In this document: piece after piece, positions 24,305-33,008 of the stretch
Layout of the letters: each line of letters opens with the position of its first letter
Numbering within the stretch: the stretch's first letter is position 1
Origin: a virus
Strand: one strand, 5' to 3'
IMG/VR virus record: IMGVR_UViG_3300045738_001611
Span: 1-33,530 of that record
DNA: 33,530 bases
The notes under the pieces: generated by a model
Databases searched by the model: none
Told to the model about the DNA's origin: nothing
Seen by the model: only the letters and a program-made list of their open reading frames with translations
Position numbers and translations under genes: made by a program

Positions 24305-25014
24305 TGCAGCGATTCACAACAAGTATAACAAAAACTAAAAAAACAAAGTCCCAAAACGACCGACAGATAACTGTGGCTATTCTTTCTGCTGGGGTCGGTA
24401 GTCGGATTAAATCCTATGAGCCAAGAAGCCTGTTAAAAATAGGCAACAAGCTTTTGATCGAACATCAAGTAAATACCATCAACCAATGCTTTGAGTTCCC
24501 AGAAATAATCAACGTCATAGGCTGTCACGCGAACAAGGTGATTAAAAAAACAAGAGGGATTGCTAGGGTGGTGGAAAACCAACTGCACGATAGCAGCAAC
24601 TCCTCTGAAAGCCTAAGACTAGCGGTCAACAACACGTTAAACGAAAACATACTATTTATGCACGGCGATCTTTACTTTAACGAGAACACCCTAGATGTTA
24701 GCTACGATAAATCATTCATTATAGTAGACAAAACAAATCAAATCAAGGAAAATGAAGTTGGTGCAACCATATGCAATAACAAGCTATCTATACTGTCGTA
24801 TGGTCTGCCCACAAAATGGGCACAAATAGCATACTTCACCGCAAGAGAATTTAAGATACTTAAAAGCATTTTTCAAAAATATGAGTACCAAGACAAAAAG
24901 AGGTTATCTTTTGAAATTATCAACATGGTGATAGATGCTGGCGGTAATTTCGAGTGTTATGAACCTAAAGAAATGTCTATTATAGAGATAGATAGAATAA
25001 AGGATATTAAATGA
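24304..25014 (+). CDS. sugar-phosphate nucleotidyltransferase-like protein
   Basis: This is a 236-residue protein of the nucleotidyltransferase (NTP_transferase, MobA-like) fold. The signature is VAILSAGVGSRIKSYE with PRSLLKIGNKLLIEHQV. The usual 'G-x-G-x-R...P-K' pattern has Lys changed to Arg-Ser ('EPRS'). Later GDLYF gives the metal Asp, and the C-terminus has IIEID. It would make a nucleotide-activated sugar from sugar-1-phosphate and an NTP. The first 20 residues are a basic extension not found in the minimal fold. It follows a GT2 enzyme and precedes a glycosyltransferase, which fits a supply role for the island. Confidence 0.72.
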   Translation: MQRFTTSITKTKKTKSQNDRQITVAILSAGVGSRIKSYEPRSLLKIGNKLLIEHQVNTINQCFEFPEIINVIGCHANKVIKKTRGIARVVENQLHDSSNSSESLRLAVNNTLNENILFMHGDLYFNENTLDVSYDKSFIIVDKTNQIKENEVGATICNNKLSILSYGLPTKWAQIAYFTAREFKILKSIFQKYEYQDKKRLSFEIINMVIDAGGNFECYEPKEMSIIEIDRIKDIK

Positions 25015-26063
25015 GAGTACTCATTGCCAACGACGGACCTCACGCCCACTACTTTCAAAGAATGGCGTGGGCCAACGCTCTTCAAACATGTGGCATACCA
25101 ACGGCATTTTGGGATTGTAAGAATGTTCCGGCGTTTGATGTCTTTGATAGTTTTGAACCCACCGTGTTTTTGGGGCAGTCTTACAACCTAACACCAGATG
25201 TTATTAAGTGTATTCAGGAAAGGCCTCATTTAAAGGTCGGGCTTCGTGCTGGGGACTGGGGAGATCATGCAGACTCGGTAGATCGTACGAAATACAACAT
25301 TTTGTACTGCTCTCCGACAGAGAGGGAAAGGCTAAAAAGACTAAAGGAAGAAACAGGCCAGCCAGAGTTTGTGCATATTCATTATGATGAAGAGGCGGTA
25401 AAACAAACACACAACCACTTTGAAAGCATTGGAATTAAACCAATCTCACTGATGATGTGTGCAGACGTGCCAAGCTACGAGGGGGCAAAGTTTGATCCTA
25501 GTCTAGAGTGCGACATCGGTTTTGTAGGAGGATACTGGCCATACAAAGGACAGGTAATTAATGAGTACCTATTCCCCCTTCTTGATCCCGTCAATAGGTA
25601 TAAAGTCAAGATATTCGGAAATCAGCCGTGGCCAGCGAATCAGTACTGCGGCGTGTTGCCAGATCACGACGTAAAAAACCTTTTCGCCTCTGCAAAAATA
25701 TGCCCCAACCTCAGCGAGCCGCATGCACAAAAATTTGGCTTTGACGTAAATGAAAGAATTTTCAAAGTTTTATATGCGGGTGGGTTTTGTATATCCGATA
25801 ATGTAGAGTCGTACAATATGTTTGGAGACGGTCTTGTGATTGCGGATTCTCCAGAGGATTTTAGGGAAAAGATAGATTACTACCTAGCTAATCCCGAAGA
25901 GGCAACCAAAATAGCCGCAAAAGGGCAGGAGTATGTCAGACAAAATCATACGGGGTTTCATCGAGTGGTGAAGATTCTAAAAGAACTGGGACTGGAAAAC
26001 TTGTCAGACCGTCTAGTAGACGGGTTAAAAGAATATGAGGACTATTTTTATGCCGCACACTAA
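25011..26063 (+). CDS. GT-B-like glycosyltransferase (CgeB/Glyco_trans_1_2 type)
   Basis: This is a 350-residue protein. The N-terminal half (VLIANDGPHAHYFQRMAWAN, then ILYCSPTERERLKRL) and the C-terminal half (CDIGFVGGYWPYKGQ, VKIFGNQPWP, then FKVLYAGGFCISDNV) form the two-lobed GT-B shape with the FKVLY-AGG stretch of the CgeB/spore-coat type glycosyltransferase group. No clear E-x7-E motif is present. The start follows AAGGATATTAA and shares ATGA with the preceding gene. The end overlaps the fucose-synthase-like gene by 14 bases. 'YHRVVKIL' and the last 25 residues are helical. Confidence 0.8.
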   Translation: MRVLIANDGPHAHYFQRMAWANALQTCGIPTAFWDCKNVPAFDVFDSFEPTVFLGQSYNLTPDVIKCIQERPHLKVGLRAGDWGDHADSVDRTKYNILYCSPTERERLKRLKEETGQPEFVHIHYDEEAVKQTHNHFESIGIKPISLMMCADVPSYEGAKFDPSLECDIGFVGGYWPYKGQVINEYLFPLLDPVNRYKVKIFGNQPWPANQYCGVLPDHDVKNLFASAKICPNLSEPHAQKFGFDVNERIFKVLYAGGFCISDNVESYNMFGDGLVIADSPEDFREKIDYYLANPEEATKIAAKGQEYVRQNHTGFHRVVKILKELGLENLSDRLVDGLKEYEDYFYAAH

Positions 26064-26985
26064 AGTAATGGTTACCGGTGCAAACGGTTTTTTAGGAAAA
26101 TCCGTTTGTGATAAAATAAAGAAGATAGATGACTACGAGTTAATACCGCTTAACGGTAGGGCAGAGTGGGATCTGACTAAACAAAAGTATGTTGACTATG
26201 CATTGCAGCAGTTTGACCCCGATATCGTTGTTCATCTTGCGGCCGTTTGTGGGGGAATTGGGGTCAACAGAGAAAAACCCGGTCAGTTCATGTACGATAA
26301 CCTGTCTATGGGAATGAACCTAATCGAATCCTGTCGAAAATATGAAAAGCTTCAGAAATTTATAATGGTTGGAACGGTTTGTGCTTACCCCAAGGTCACC
26401 CCAGTTCCCTTCAAAGAGGAGGACATTTGGAACGGTTATCCAGAAGAGACAAATGCCCCATACGGCATAGCTAAAAAGACTCTAATGGAACTATTAATTG
26501 CTTATCACAAACAGTACAATTTCAACTCTACCAATCTCATTCCGGTCAATATGTATGGGCCTTACGATAATTTTGATCCCAGTAGCAGCCACGTTATTCC
26601 GGCTCTGATTTTAAAGTTCCATAACGCCATAACAGAAGGTGCCGATAAGGTAGAAGTGTGGGGAACTGGAAAAGCTTCGAGAGAATTTCTGTTTGTAGAC
26701 GATTGTGCCGAAGCTATTGTGTCGTCGCTTTCCAAAGACGTAAACCCAGAACCCATCAACCTTGGCACTGGAGTGGAAATTACTATTGCAGACCTAGTGT
26801 CAGAGATTGCCGAACAAATGGGATACGAGGGAGAGATTGTTTACGATGCATCCAAACCAGACGGGCAGCCCAGACGATGCTTGGATACCACGAGAGCAAA
26901 AGAGCGTCTTGGCTTTGTGGCCAAAACAGCCTTTAAAGACGGACTCAAACAAACCATAGAATGGTTTTTAGGAGAAGCTCGGTGA
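26050..26985 (+). CDS. fcl: GDP-L-fucose synthase-like NAD(P)-dependent epimerase/reductase
   Basis: This 311-residue SDR-fold enzyme would convert GDP-4-keto-6-deoxymannose to GDP-L-fucose. The dinucleotide loop is TGANGFLG at 9-16. Cys111 in GTVCAYP, Tyr138 and Lys142 in YGIAKK and His181 in SSHVIPA match E. coli Fcl C109, Y136, K140 and H179. The catalytic Ser107 is replaced by Thr109. VNMYGPYDNF and the C-terminal DASKPDGQPRR are family signatures. I use ATG 26050, with AGGA at about ten bases upstream. An ATG at 26035 would add five residues. No Gmd, which makes its substrate, is in the window, so host GDP-mannose dehydratase or a distant phage gene must supply it. A related sugar epimerase role is possible. 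Confidence 0.85.
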   Translation: MPHTKVMVTGANGFLGKSVCDKIKKIDDYELIPLNGRAEWDLTKQKYVDYALQQFDPDIVVHLAAVCGGIGVNREKPGQFMYDNLSMGMNLIESCRKYEKLQKFIMVGTVCAYPKVTPVPFKEEDIWNGYPEETNAPYGIAKKTLMELLIAYHKQYNFNSTNLIPVNMYGPYDNFDPSSSHVIPALILKFHNAITEGADKVEVWGTGKASREFLFVDDCAEAIVSSLSKDVNPEPINLGTGVEITIADLVSEIAEQMGYEGEIVYDASKPDGQPRRCLDTTRAKERLGFVAKTAFKDGLKQTIEWFLGEAR

Positions 26986-27848
26986 TTACTTCAATAGTAT
27001 TTAGCAAAGACAGGCCTCTCCAGCTAGACCTGTGTCTGAACAGCATTAAAACAAACTTTATCAACTGCGACCAAAAGATTGTTCTTCATAACAACTCAGA
27101 GCTATGCTCGGAAATCAGCAAAACACTTGAGTCTGAGCATCCAGACGTTGAATTTTGGCAACAAGGACGATCTATATACAAAGACCTGCTCCACGCAGTA
27201 GCGTCCGCAGATAATGATTATGTGTGCTTCTTTACCGACGACTGTATATTCTTTTCCAAATTCGAGATGGATCACTTTGACTTTTGGGGAGACGATGTTC
27301 TTACCATGTCTCTCAGAATGGGGCAAAATATAAAAAAACGCCAACATACTGGGGACTGGTATCCCGACCTTCCCACTGAGATGTGGATGGTTAAGAATTA
27401 TAATTTGCTTGCTTGGCCTAGAGCAAGCTCTCTGTACGGCTCTTATTGGTCTTATGCTCTTACTGTTGATGGCGGAATCTTTAAAAAACATCGCATGATG
27501 GAAATGCTAGAAGAACTATGTCTACTGGAGCATTTGTATCAGTCGACTCGTAATAATCGCACTTGGCATCAAACCCCCAACGGAGTAGAGGTGGCTCTTC
27601 AGAGATTCTGGACTTCTGCCGAATCTCTTACGATTTCTCCTCAAACGAGCGTGGTTGTCAATAGCCCAAATAATAGGGTGCAGCAGGACATTGACAACTC
27701 GTCGGGAGAGTCTCACGAACAAAGTAGCATAGACCTGCTAGACGCGTACTTGCTAGGCAGCAGAGTTGATTTAGACTTGCTAGATTTTAGAAATATAGAA
27801 TGTCCACACACTGAAATAAATCTCCTGCGAGGATGTGATGGTATTTGA
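26982..27848 (+). CDS. GT-A-like glycosyltransferase
   Basis: This 288-residue protein uses GTG 26982, eight bases after AGGAG and overlapping the previous TGA as GTGA. The frame is open upstream to ATG 26961. It has the first strand ITSIVFSKDRPLQLDL, a basic loop and FFTDDCIFF with acidic residues where the GT-A metal motif is expected. The rest (MVKNYNLLAWPRASSLYG, then VEVALQRFW) matches no family I can name. An acidic C-terminal region follows. It overlaps the FkbM gene by 11 bases. Substrate unknown. Confidence 0.7.
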   Translation: MITSIVFSKDRPLQLDLCLNSIKTNFINCDQKIVLHNNSELCSEISKTLESEHPDVEFWQQGRSIYKDLLHAVASADNDYVCFFTDDCIFFSKFEMDHFDFWGDDVLTMSLRMGQNIKKRQHTGDWYPDLPTEMWMVKNYNLLAWPRASSLYGSYWSYALTVDGGIFKKHRMMEMLEELCLLEHLYQSTRNNRTWHQTPNGVEVALQRFWTSAESLTISPQTSVVVNSPNNRVQQDIDNSSGESHEQSSIDLLDAYLLGSRVDLDLLDFRNIECPHTEINLLRGCDGI

Positions 27849-28455
27849 TTTTAAAAAAATAAACCAAGAGTATCCCGTTAAAGGTGTGATTCACGTTGGG
27901 GCATTTGCTGGCGAAGAGCTTAACCAATACAGAACGCTTGGTCTTTCCAACACCGTGATGTTTGAGCCACAAGAAGACCTTTACAACTTGATCAAGTCAA
28001 GATGTATATTTAACGAAAAGATTCATAACGTAGCACTAGGTTCAGAATCGTGCACAAAAGAGATGTATATATCCTTTAGAGAAGGTGGAGTGAGTCAGGG
28101 GTGTGGAGCATCTAGTTCGTTACTTAAGCCTAAAAAACATCTAGAAGAACACCCAGAAGTGACCTTTCCAGAAACAAGAATGGTAGAAGTTCGGACTCTG
28201 GACGAATACTATGATCCTCAATACAATTTCTTAAATATTGATGTGCAAGGGTATGAACTAGAAGTCTTAAAAGGGGCGACCAGAACCATAGAAAATATCG
28301 ACGCCATGATTTTAGAAGTTAACAGAGCCGAAGTTTACGAGGGTTGTCCTCTAATAGAAGATATCGACGACTTTTTGGAAGATGTTGGATTCGTAAGAAT
28401 AGCCGAAATATGGCAATCTAAAAGCTGGGGAGACGCATTATATGCAAGGCGTTAG
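27838..28455 (+). CDS. FkbM-like methyltransferase
   Basis: This is a 205-residue FkbM-type SAM methyltransferase. Motif I is VIHVGAFAGEELNQY at about 17-31; the second-strand acid is in VMFEPQEDLYNL; the FkbM hallmark DVQGYELEVLKGA, with Asp and Glu, follows YNFLNIDV. It uses ATG 27838 with AGGA four bases before, three bases after a possible GTG 27835. The preceding gene stops at 27848, so the two overlap. This is the third FkbM domain in the window. Confidence 0.87.
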   Translation: MVFDFKKINQEYPVKGVIHVGAFAGEELNQYRTLGLSNTVMFEPQEDLYNLIKSRCIFNEKIHNVALGSESCTKEMYISFREGGVSQGCGASSSLLKPKKHLEEHPEVTFPETRMVEVRTLDEYYDPQYNFLNIDVQGYELEVLKGATRTIENIDAMILEVNRAEVYEGCPLIEDIDDFLEDVGFVRIAEIWQSKSWGDALYARR

Positions 28456-29185
28456 TATTGTAACTGGAACCTTAAATAGAGAAGAATACCTGCCGGATCT
28501 TATTTCTAATACGGTGGACAGCGGAAGCGTTGTCAACGTGGAGCTTGTTTTGGTGGACGGTGGTAGTACGGACGGGACGATAGAGTATTTAGATAAGCTG
28601 AATCACCCCAATATTAAACTAATCAAGTACGGAAAAAGAAGCCCATATCCACACTATATGAACTTAGGCGTTGCTCACGCGTCTCACGATTTGATATGTC
28701 AGTGGAATGACGACATCCTTCTGGTTAACGACTGGGAAGATGTATTTAGTCAAATAGACGAAGACCATGATGCCTATCTATTTAATTGGAAAGAAGGAAG
28801 CTCTTACGACACAGAAGACGAGAGTTGGCTCAAGTGTAATCATATGCGAGACAATGGATGGAATCTCCATAACTGTGCAGACTACAGCTATCCAAATCCA
28901 GTACGGGGCGAAATAGTTATGAATTATGGGATATACAAGAAGAATGTATTTAGAAAACACGGGCTTTACAACGATGAATACAACTATTACTGTGCGGATG
29001 GCGAGATGTCCATGAGGGCCTATTACGGAGGAGCAAAATTTAAAACATGCATAGACATAAAAGTATGTGTGCTCCCCGCTGAAAAAAGAGCCATAATGGA
29101 TAGTGCGGACATATCTAGATACCACTCCGCCTGCACTAGAATTTTGAAAAACTCTTACCAGTTTTTAGGTGAATTTTTAACATGA
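28442..29185 (+). CDS. GT2-family glycosyltransferase (GT-A)
   Basis: This is a 247-residue GT2 enzyme. VSIVTGTLNREEYLPDLI opens the fold. The nucleotide-binding part has ELVLVDGGSTDGTIEYL, and the metal-binding part is CQWNDDILLVNDW, where the usual D-x-D is NDD. It has many Tyr and Trp residues. It overlaps the FkbM gene by 14 bases and shares ATGA with the next gene, so the FkbM-GT pair are coupled. The start uses GGGGAG about nine bases upstream. Confidence 0.87.
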   Translation: MQGVSIVTGTLNREEYLPDLISNTVDSGSVVNVELVLVDGGSTDGTIEYLDKLNHPNIKLIKYGKRSPYPHYMNLGVAHASHDLICQWNDDILLVNDWEDVFSQIDEDHDAYLFNWKEGSSYDTEDESWLKCNHMRDNGWNLHNCADYSYPNPVRGEIVMNYGIYKKNVFRKHGLYNDEYNYYCADGEMSMRAYYGGAKFKTCIDIKVCVLPAEKRAIMDSADISRYHSACTRILKNSYQFLGEFLT

Positions 29186-29919
29186 GAAAACTGATTTCGT
29201 TTACTTTGTTTGGAGGCGACCCTAAATACATAGAGGGCATGTATAGAAATATTGAACTAAAAGAACGGTTTTATCCAGACTGGGAAGTGATCGTTTTCCA
29301 TGATAATAGTTTGGCGAGCGATGTCGTCGAAAAACTTGGTTTGGGAGCAACCCTGAGAAACGCATCGGATTGTGGAATTTTTCCAGCCAGCTGGAGATTT
29401 CTTGCTTACGACGAAGACAACGTGGAAAGATTTATTTCACGCGACGCAGATTCTAGACTAAGCCAGAGAGAAGCAGACGTTGTTGCAGAATGGGAAGATA
29501 GCGAAAAGGTTTTACACATCATGCGTGATCACCCACACCACGGGAGTCCTGAGCACGGAAAACCTATACTCGGTGGAATGTGGGGAATTACCAAGTACCC
29601 CCCTCTTGATACTAGCATAAAAACAATGCGAGATTTATGCTTGCAACATCAGGGGGGAAAGAGGCACACCACTGATCGTGAAGAGTGGTTCTGGACAGAC
29701 ATGAACTTTTTGCGAGACGCGGTATATCGTGTATTTGGAAATCCAGAAAACTGTAAAGTGCACGCCGCTAGAGATTATATGCACAAGGTGATGTGGAAAA
29801 ATGAACCTTGGGCCACAGACTTTCCCACTCCTCGGAATGAGGACAAGAATTTTGTGGGCGAGGTTATCGAAATAGTTGATGGAAAAGAACAGAGAGCTTA
29901 TCAATACACGGAGCTGTAA
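29182..29919 (+). CDS. GT-A-like glycosyltransferase
   Basis: This is a 245-residue protein that starts with KLISFTLFGGDPKYIEGMYRN and has FISRDADSRLSQREAD as its acidic signature at about residue 92. That phrase is typical of a family of capsule and surface-glycan glycosyltransferases: RDADSRL supplies the metal-binding D-x-D. ILGGMWGI follows at about 134-141. No membrane helix is present. AGGTG precedes the start by about ten bases. It ends in TAATG shared with the heptose-kinase gene. Sugar unknown. Confidence 0.75.
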   Translation: MRKLISFTLFGGDPKYIEGMYRNIELKERFYPDWEVIVFHDNSLASDVVEKLGLGATLRNASDCGIFPASWRFLAYDEDNVERFISRDADSRLSQREADVVAEWEDSEKVLHIMRDHPHHGSPEHGKPILGGMWGITKYPPLDTSIKTMRDLCLQHQGGKRHTTDREEWFWTDMNFLRDAVYRVFGNPENCKVHAARDYMHKVMWKNEPWATDFPTPRNEDKNFVGEVIEIVDGKEQRAYQYTEL

Positions 29920-30680
29920 TGAAGACATTAGTAGTTGGAGACGCGTGTATTGATGAGTATGCGTATGGTTATTGTGCAAGGTTGTGTCCAGAGGGTCCGG
30001 TTCCGATACTCAGTGAAATAGAGGTAATCGAGGCCCTAGGAATGGCGGCAAACACGCACCAGAATATGCTCGAGTTTTGCCCCAATGCCAAATTGATATC
30101 TAATAACCCTATGGAAATAATAAAAACCAGATTTGTAGAAAAAAAGACCAATCAGTTGTTATTGAGAGTAGACACCGACGACACGACAGAAAGAATATCG
30201 AAACAGGATATTGACGAAATATATGATAATCAATATGACCTAATAGTCGTATCAGATTACTGCAAAGGTTTTCTACATGACGAGGACTTAGTTAAGATAG
30301 GGCGATCAAGTGAGTACATCTCGGTTTTGGACAGCAAAAGACTTATTAGCCAAAAGATTATAGACTCATTTGATTTTATCAAACTTAATGAAAACGAGTA
30401 TAACAAAAATAAAAAAACACTCAGCCACCCCTCCAACAAACGTAAAACCATTATCACGATGGGGGGAGAGGGAGCAAGGTTTCTTGATGAAAAATATAGA
30501 CCGGAAAAAACCCTGCAAACCTTTGATGTGTCTGGTGCGGGCGATGTTTTTACTGCCGTGTTTTCTTATAGTATTGCCAGTGGATTAAGCGTTAGCGATT
30601 CTATAGTAACGGCACAGAGTTGCTGTATTAAGGTAATCCAGCGAAGAGGAACATGTATTTATAAGAAAGGGATGGAATGA
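29919..30680 (+). CDS. hldE: compact PfkB-family kinase, HldE kinase-domain-like
   Basis: This is a 253-residue ribokinase-fold sugar kinase. It resembles the N-terminal kinase domain of HldE, which phosphorylates D-glycero-D-manno-heptose-7-phosphate at C1. Visible are VVGDACIDEYAYG at the start, GMAANTHQNM in place of the usual GGAAN, VVSDYCKGFL and the catalytic base Asp209 in VSGAGDVF. At 253 residues it is about 60 shorter than the HldE kinase domain, with a large gap after 'NAKLISNNP' where the substrate-covering lid segment belongs. It may act on another sugar phosphate. Its likely partner lies one gene downstream. Confidence 0.8.
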   Translation: MKTLVVGDACIDEYAYGYCARLCPEGPVPILSEIEVIEALGMAANTHQNMLEFCPNAKLISNNPMEIIKTRFVEKKTNQLLLRVDTDDTTERISKQDIDEIYDNQYDLIVVSDYCKGFLHDEDLVKIGRSSEYISVLDSKRLISQKIIDSFDFIKLNENEYNKNKKTLSHPSNKRKTIITMGGEGARFLDEKYRPEKTLQTFDVSGAGDVFTAVFSYSIASGLSVSDSIVTAQSCCIKVIQRRGTCIYKKGME

Positions 30681-31690
30681 CAAGGACTAATATAGTATAC
30701 AGTTCAACTGTAACGTGGAATCCGGGAGACGAAATAATTTTATGCGGAATAAGAAACCTGATCAATATAGACCACAACCCCATTATCTTTAATAGGGGTC
30801 GATACGTTGGAACTGGGTTGCTCAAAGGGGGGGGTGAAGCACAGTCTTATCACCACACTCAAGGCAGAGATTTTGTCGATCACTTCATCTTTGCCGGAAG
30901 TCCTGAGTGGGCATTAGCAAGTTTGTCTTTGTATAGAGACATAGAACAAACTGGGACGGATTTCTCGTTTATAGGAGTTGGTCATCCGCTTACTACACGT
31001 GGTGTTGCGGAATTAGCAAGAATTTTTAGTTGTCCGCCCACACTTTCTGACGTAAACAAACACGTTTTTTCTAAAGCTACGGTAAAAATAACAAGAGACT
31101 CGCTAGCACAGAAAAGTATATTTGATAGCAATCTTGTGTGCTGTCCAGCCTTCTTTTGTAATCCAGAAATAAATATTAAGCCCAAGACCCAGAAAAAAAG
31201 AATCGCTGTTTGTTGGCAAGACGCCTCGGTGGACTGCTGTGGCGTTCAAGACAAAAGAAAAACAGAGCTGCTCACAGAGTTTGCTAGAAGAAACAAAGCC
31301 GCTGTTGTGTGCCACGCATATTCGGATTACCTCAACGCTTCAAAGCTCAAGCTTGATCCGTTTTACTCGTCCTCATATCAAGATTACTTTGACTTCTACA
31401 AGGAGTTTGATCTAGTTGTTAGTCTGAGAGTACACGGGTCTGGAGTGGCTTCTTCTTTTGGTGTCCCCAGTATAACCATTAAGCACGATGAGAGGGCGGA
31501 AACAGTAACACACTTTGGCTCTCAGATACTGCTAGACGCTGAATATTTACAAGAGCTCTTTGATAACATTGATGACAACAACATAGAAGAAAGATCTTCC
31601 TCAATAATAAAATTAAAAAAAGAAAAATATAATCAATACATAGACATACTGAAACCGGCGGGGTTAACCACGCTGGAAAAGCAGAGCTAG
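30677..31690 (+). CDS. polysaccharide pyruvyl transferase-like protein
   Basis: This is a 337-residue protein of the polysaccharide pyruvyl transferase fold, which adds pyruvate as a ketal on sugars using phosphoenolpyruvate. The two-lobed GT-B-like shape and the C-terminal signature VVSLRVHGSGVASSFGVPSI with its basic pocket residues (Arg and His) are the main evidence. The first half begins IVYSSTVTWNPGDEIIL, as expected for this fold. It starts by ATGA overlap with the kinase gene after AAGGGATGGA. The gene separates the two halves of the heptose module. It could also be a related GT-B enzyme. Confidence 0.78.
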   Translation: MTRTNIVYSSTVTWNPGDEIILCGIRNLINIDHNPIIFNRGRYVGTGLLKGGGEAQSYHHTQGRDFVDHFIFAGSPEWALASLSLYRDIEQTGTDFSFIGVGHPLTTRGVAELARIFSCPPTLSDVNKHVFSKATVKITRDSLAQKSIFDSNLVCCPAFFCNPEINIKPKTQKKRIAVCWQDASVDCCGVQDKRKTELLTEFARRNKAAVVCHAYSDYLNASKLKLDPFYSSSYQDYFDFYKEFDLVVSLRVHGSGVASSFGVPSITIKHDERAETVTHFGSQILLDAEYLQELFDNIDDNNIEERSSSIIKLKKEKYNQYIDILKPAGLTTLEKQS

Positions 31691-31694
31691 CAAT

Positions 31695-32090
31695 ATGAAA
31701 AAGATATGGATTAATGGGTGTTTTGATGTCCTTCATATAGGGCATCTTAGACTACTTGAGCACGCAAAATCTCGTGGTGACTTTTTAACCGTAGGAATAG
31801 ACTCGGACGATAGAGTAAAAGAACTGAAGGGAAAAGATCGCCCAATAAACAACGAATTTTTAAGAACAGAGATGTTAGAAGCTATAAAATGGGTTGATAA
31901 TGTAGTAGTGTTTAGCTCCGACAAAGAGCTTGAGCAACTTATACAGTTAACTTCAGACCTGATGATTATAGGCTCTGACTACAAAAACAAAAGAATTGTA
32001 GGATCGCAATATTCAAAAGTTGAGTTTTTTGACAGAATAGATGATTATTCTACCACAAATTTAGTGAAAAGAATTAAAAGGGGAGAATAG
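31695..32090 (+). CDS. hldE: HldE-type nucleotidyltransferase (ADP-heptose synthase-like)
   Basis: This is a 131-residue cytidylyltransferase-fold enzyme closely like the C-terminal domain of HldE, which makes ADP-D-glycero-D-manno-heptose. The nucleotide-binding HxGH motif is NGCFDVLHIGH at 7-17 with catalytic His14 and His17. Then come VKELKGKDRP, MLEAIKWVDNVVVF, LMIIGSDYKNKRI and the closing TTNLVKRI, each matching family positions. Length is that of the stand-alone HldE2 domain. No strong ribosome site is visible. With the kinase at 29919 it would supply an activated heptose or a similar sugar. Confidence 0.86.
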   Translation: MKKIWINGCFDVLHIGHLRLLEHAKSRGDFLTVGIDSDDRVKELKGKDRPINNEFLRTEMLEAIKWVDNVVVFSSDKELEQLIQLTSDLMIIGSDYKNKRIVGSQYSKVEFFDRIDDYSTTNLVKRIKRGE

Positions 32091-32093
32091 CCG

Positions 32094-32588
32094 ATGCCGA
32101 TTGAAACGGTTGATTTTAAAGAAAGTGTTTACCCAAGATTTCAGTCAGAGGGCAACGCCGCTCAATTTGCGATACCCTATGCACTACATGTGTGTAAGGG
32201 GGTCGGTTATGATGTGGGGTGCGGCAAGAAAGGGTGGGCTTTCCCCAACGCTAGACCAATAGATCTCAATTTGGATGACGAATGGGAGGCTCTCAATCTT
32301 CCCGAACAAAAGGTTGATTATATTTTTTCCAGTCACTGTCTGGAGCATATTGACCGATGGGTAGACGTTATGGATTACTGGTATGATGTTTTAAAAACGG
32401 GTGGCACGTTATTTCTTTATTTGCCCGACTATTCTCAAGAATACTGGCGACCGTGGAACAACAGAAAACACATAAATATGTTTTCGCCACAAATTATCAA
32501 GGACTATATGACGGATAAGGGTTACAAAAATATATTTGTCAGCGACGTAGATCTCAATAACGCGTTCATGACAATGGGGGAAAAATGA
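32094..32588 (+). CDS. SAM-dependent methyltransferase, Methyltransf_11-like
   Basis: This is a 164-residue small methyltransferase. Motif I is GYDVGCGKKGW near residue 37, and FSSHCLEHIDRW follows with the family His. Then come DVLKTGGTLFLYLPDY and a C-terminal KHINMFSPQIIKD pair. The second-strand acid is the Asp of ARPIDLNLD. The length is below the usual 200-250, because the N-terminal cap is short. AGGGGAG lies eight bases before the start. The end shares ATGA with the cupin gene. It probably methylates a sugar intermediate, from context. Confidence 0.85.
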   Translation: MPIETVDFKESVYPRFQSEGNAAQFAIPYALHVCKGVGYDVGCGKKGWAFPNARPIDLNLDDEWEALNLPEQKVDYIFSSHCLEHIDRWVDVMDYWYDVLKTGGTLFLYLPDYSQEYWRPWNNRKHINMFSPQIIKDYMTDKGYKNIFVSDVDLNNAFMTMGEK

Positions 32589-33007
32589 ATTTTGTAAGCA
32601 AAAGATGGGGATATGAGCTATGGATAGAAAATAGCAAAGATTACTGCGGTAAGCACCTGCATGTAATTCCTAACCAGTGGTGCTCGTTTCATTACCACAA
32701 GAACAAAAAGGAAACGTTTTATGTAATAGGCGGGGAACTGCTGCTTGTTTATGCAAAATACTCGGATAATCTAGCGGAAAAAGTTAAGAACGCCCACAAT
32801 CCCAGATGGGACTGGCAACACGCATTTACAGACAAAACCGATCTATACCACAACTTTAAAACCAAGGTTTTAAAAAAGGGCGACAACCTAACTATAGAAC
32901 CCTATACGCTACACACCTTTACGGCGAATACCTCTGAGCCTTGCGATTTTATAGAAATCTCAACCTTTCATGAGGACTCAGATTCCTATAGGGTTTATGA
33001 GGGATAG
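32585..33007 (+). CDS. cupin-fold protein
   Basis: This is a 140-residue single cupin. KRWGYELWIEN opens the strand set, as in the cupin domain of mannose-6-phosphate isomerase and GDP-mannose pyrophosphorylase. The metal-binding motif is SFHYHKNKKETFYVIGG (H-x-H-x4-E) and the second motif contributes TLHTF. The family includes sugar isomerases and epimerases, so a sugar step in the island is plausible, but cupins with other roles exist. The site GGGGGAAAA precedes the start. Confidence 0.8.
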   Translation: MNFVSKRWGYELWIENSKDYCGKHLHVIPNQWCSFHYHKNKKETFYVIGGELLLVYAKYSDNLAEKVKNAHNPRWDWQHAFTDKTDLYHNFKTKVLKKGDNLTIEPYTLHTFTANTSEPCDFIEISTFHEDSDSYRVYEG

Positions 33008-33008
33008 C

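Noticed and set aside
29919-31690. Single fused HldE enzyme interrupted by frameshift
   Set aside because: A complete pyruvyltransferase-like gene with its own start and stop separates the two parts, so this is gene separation and not a frameshift.
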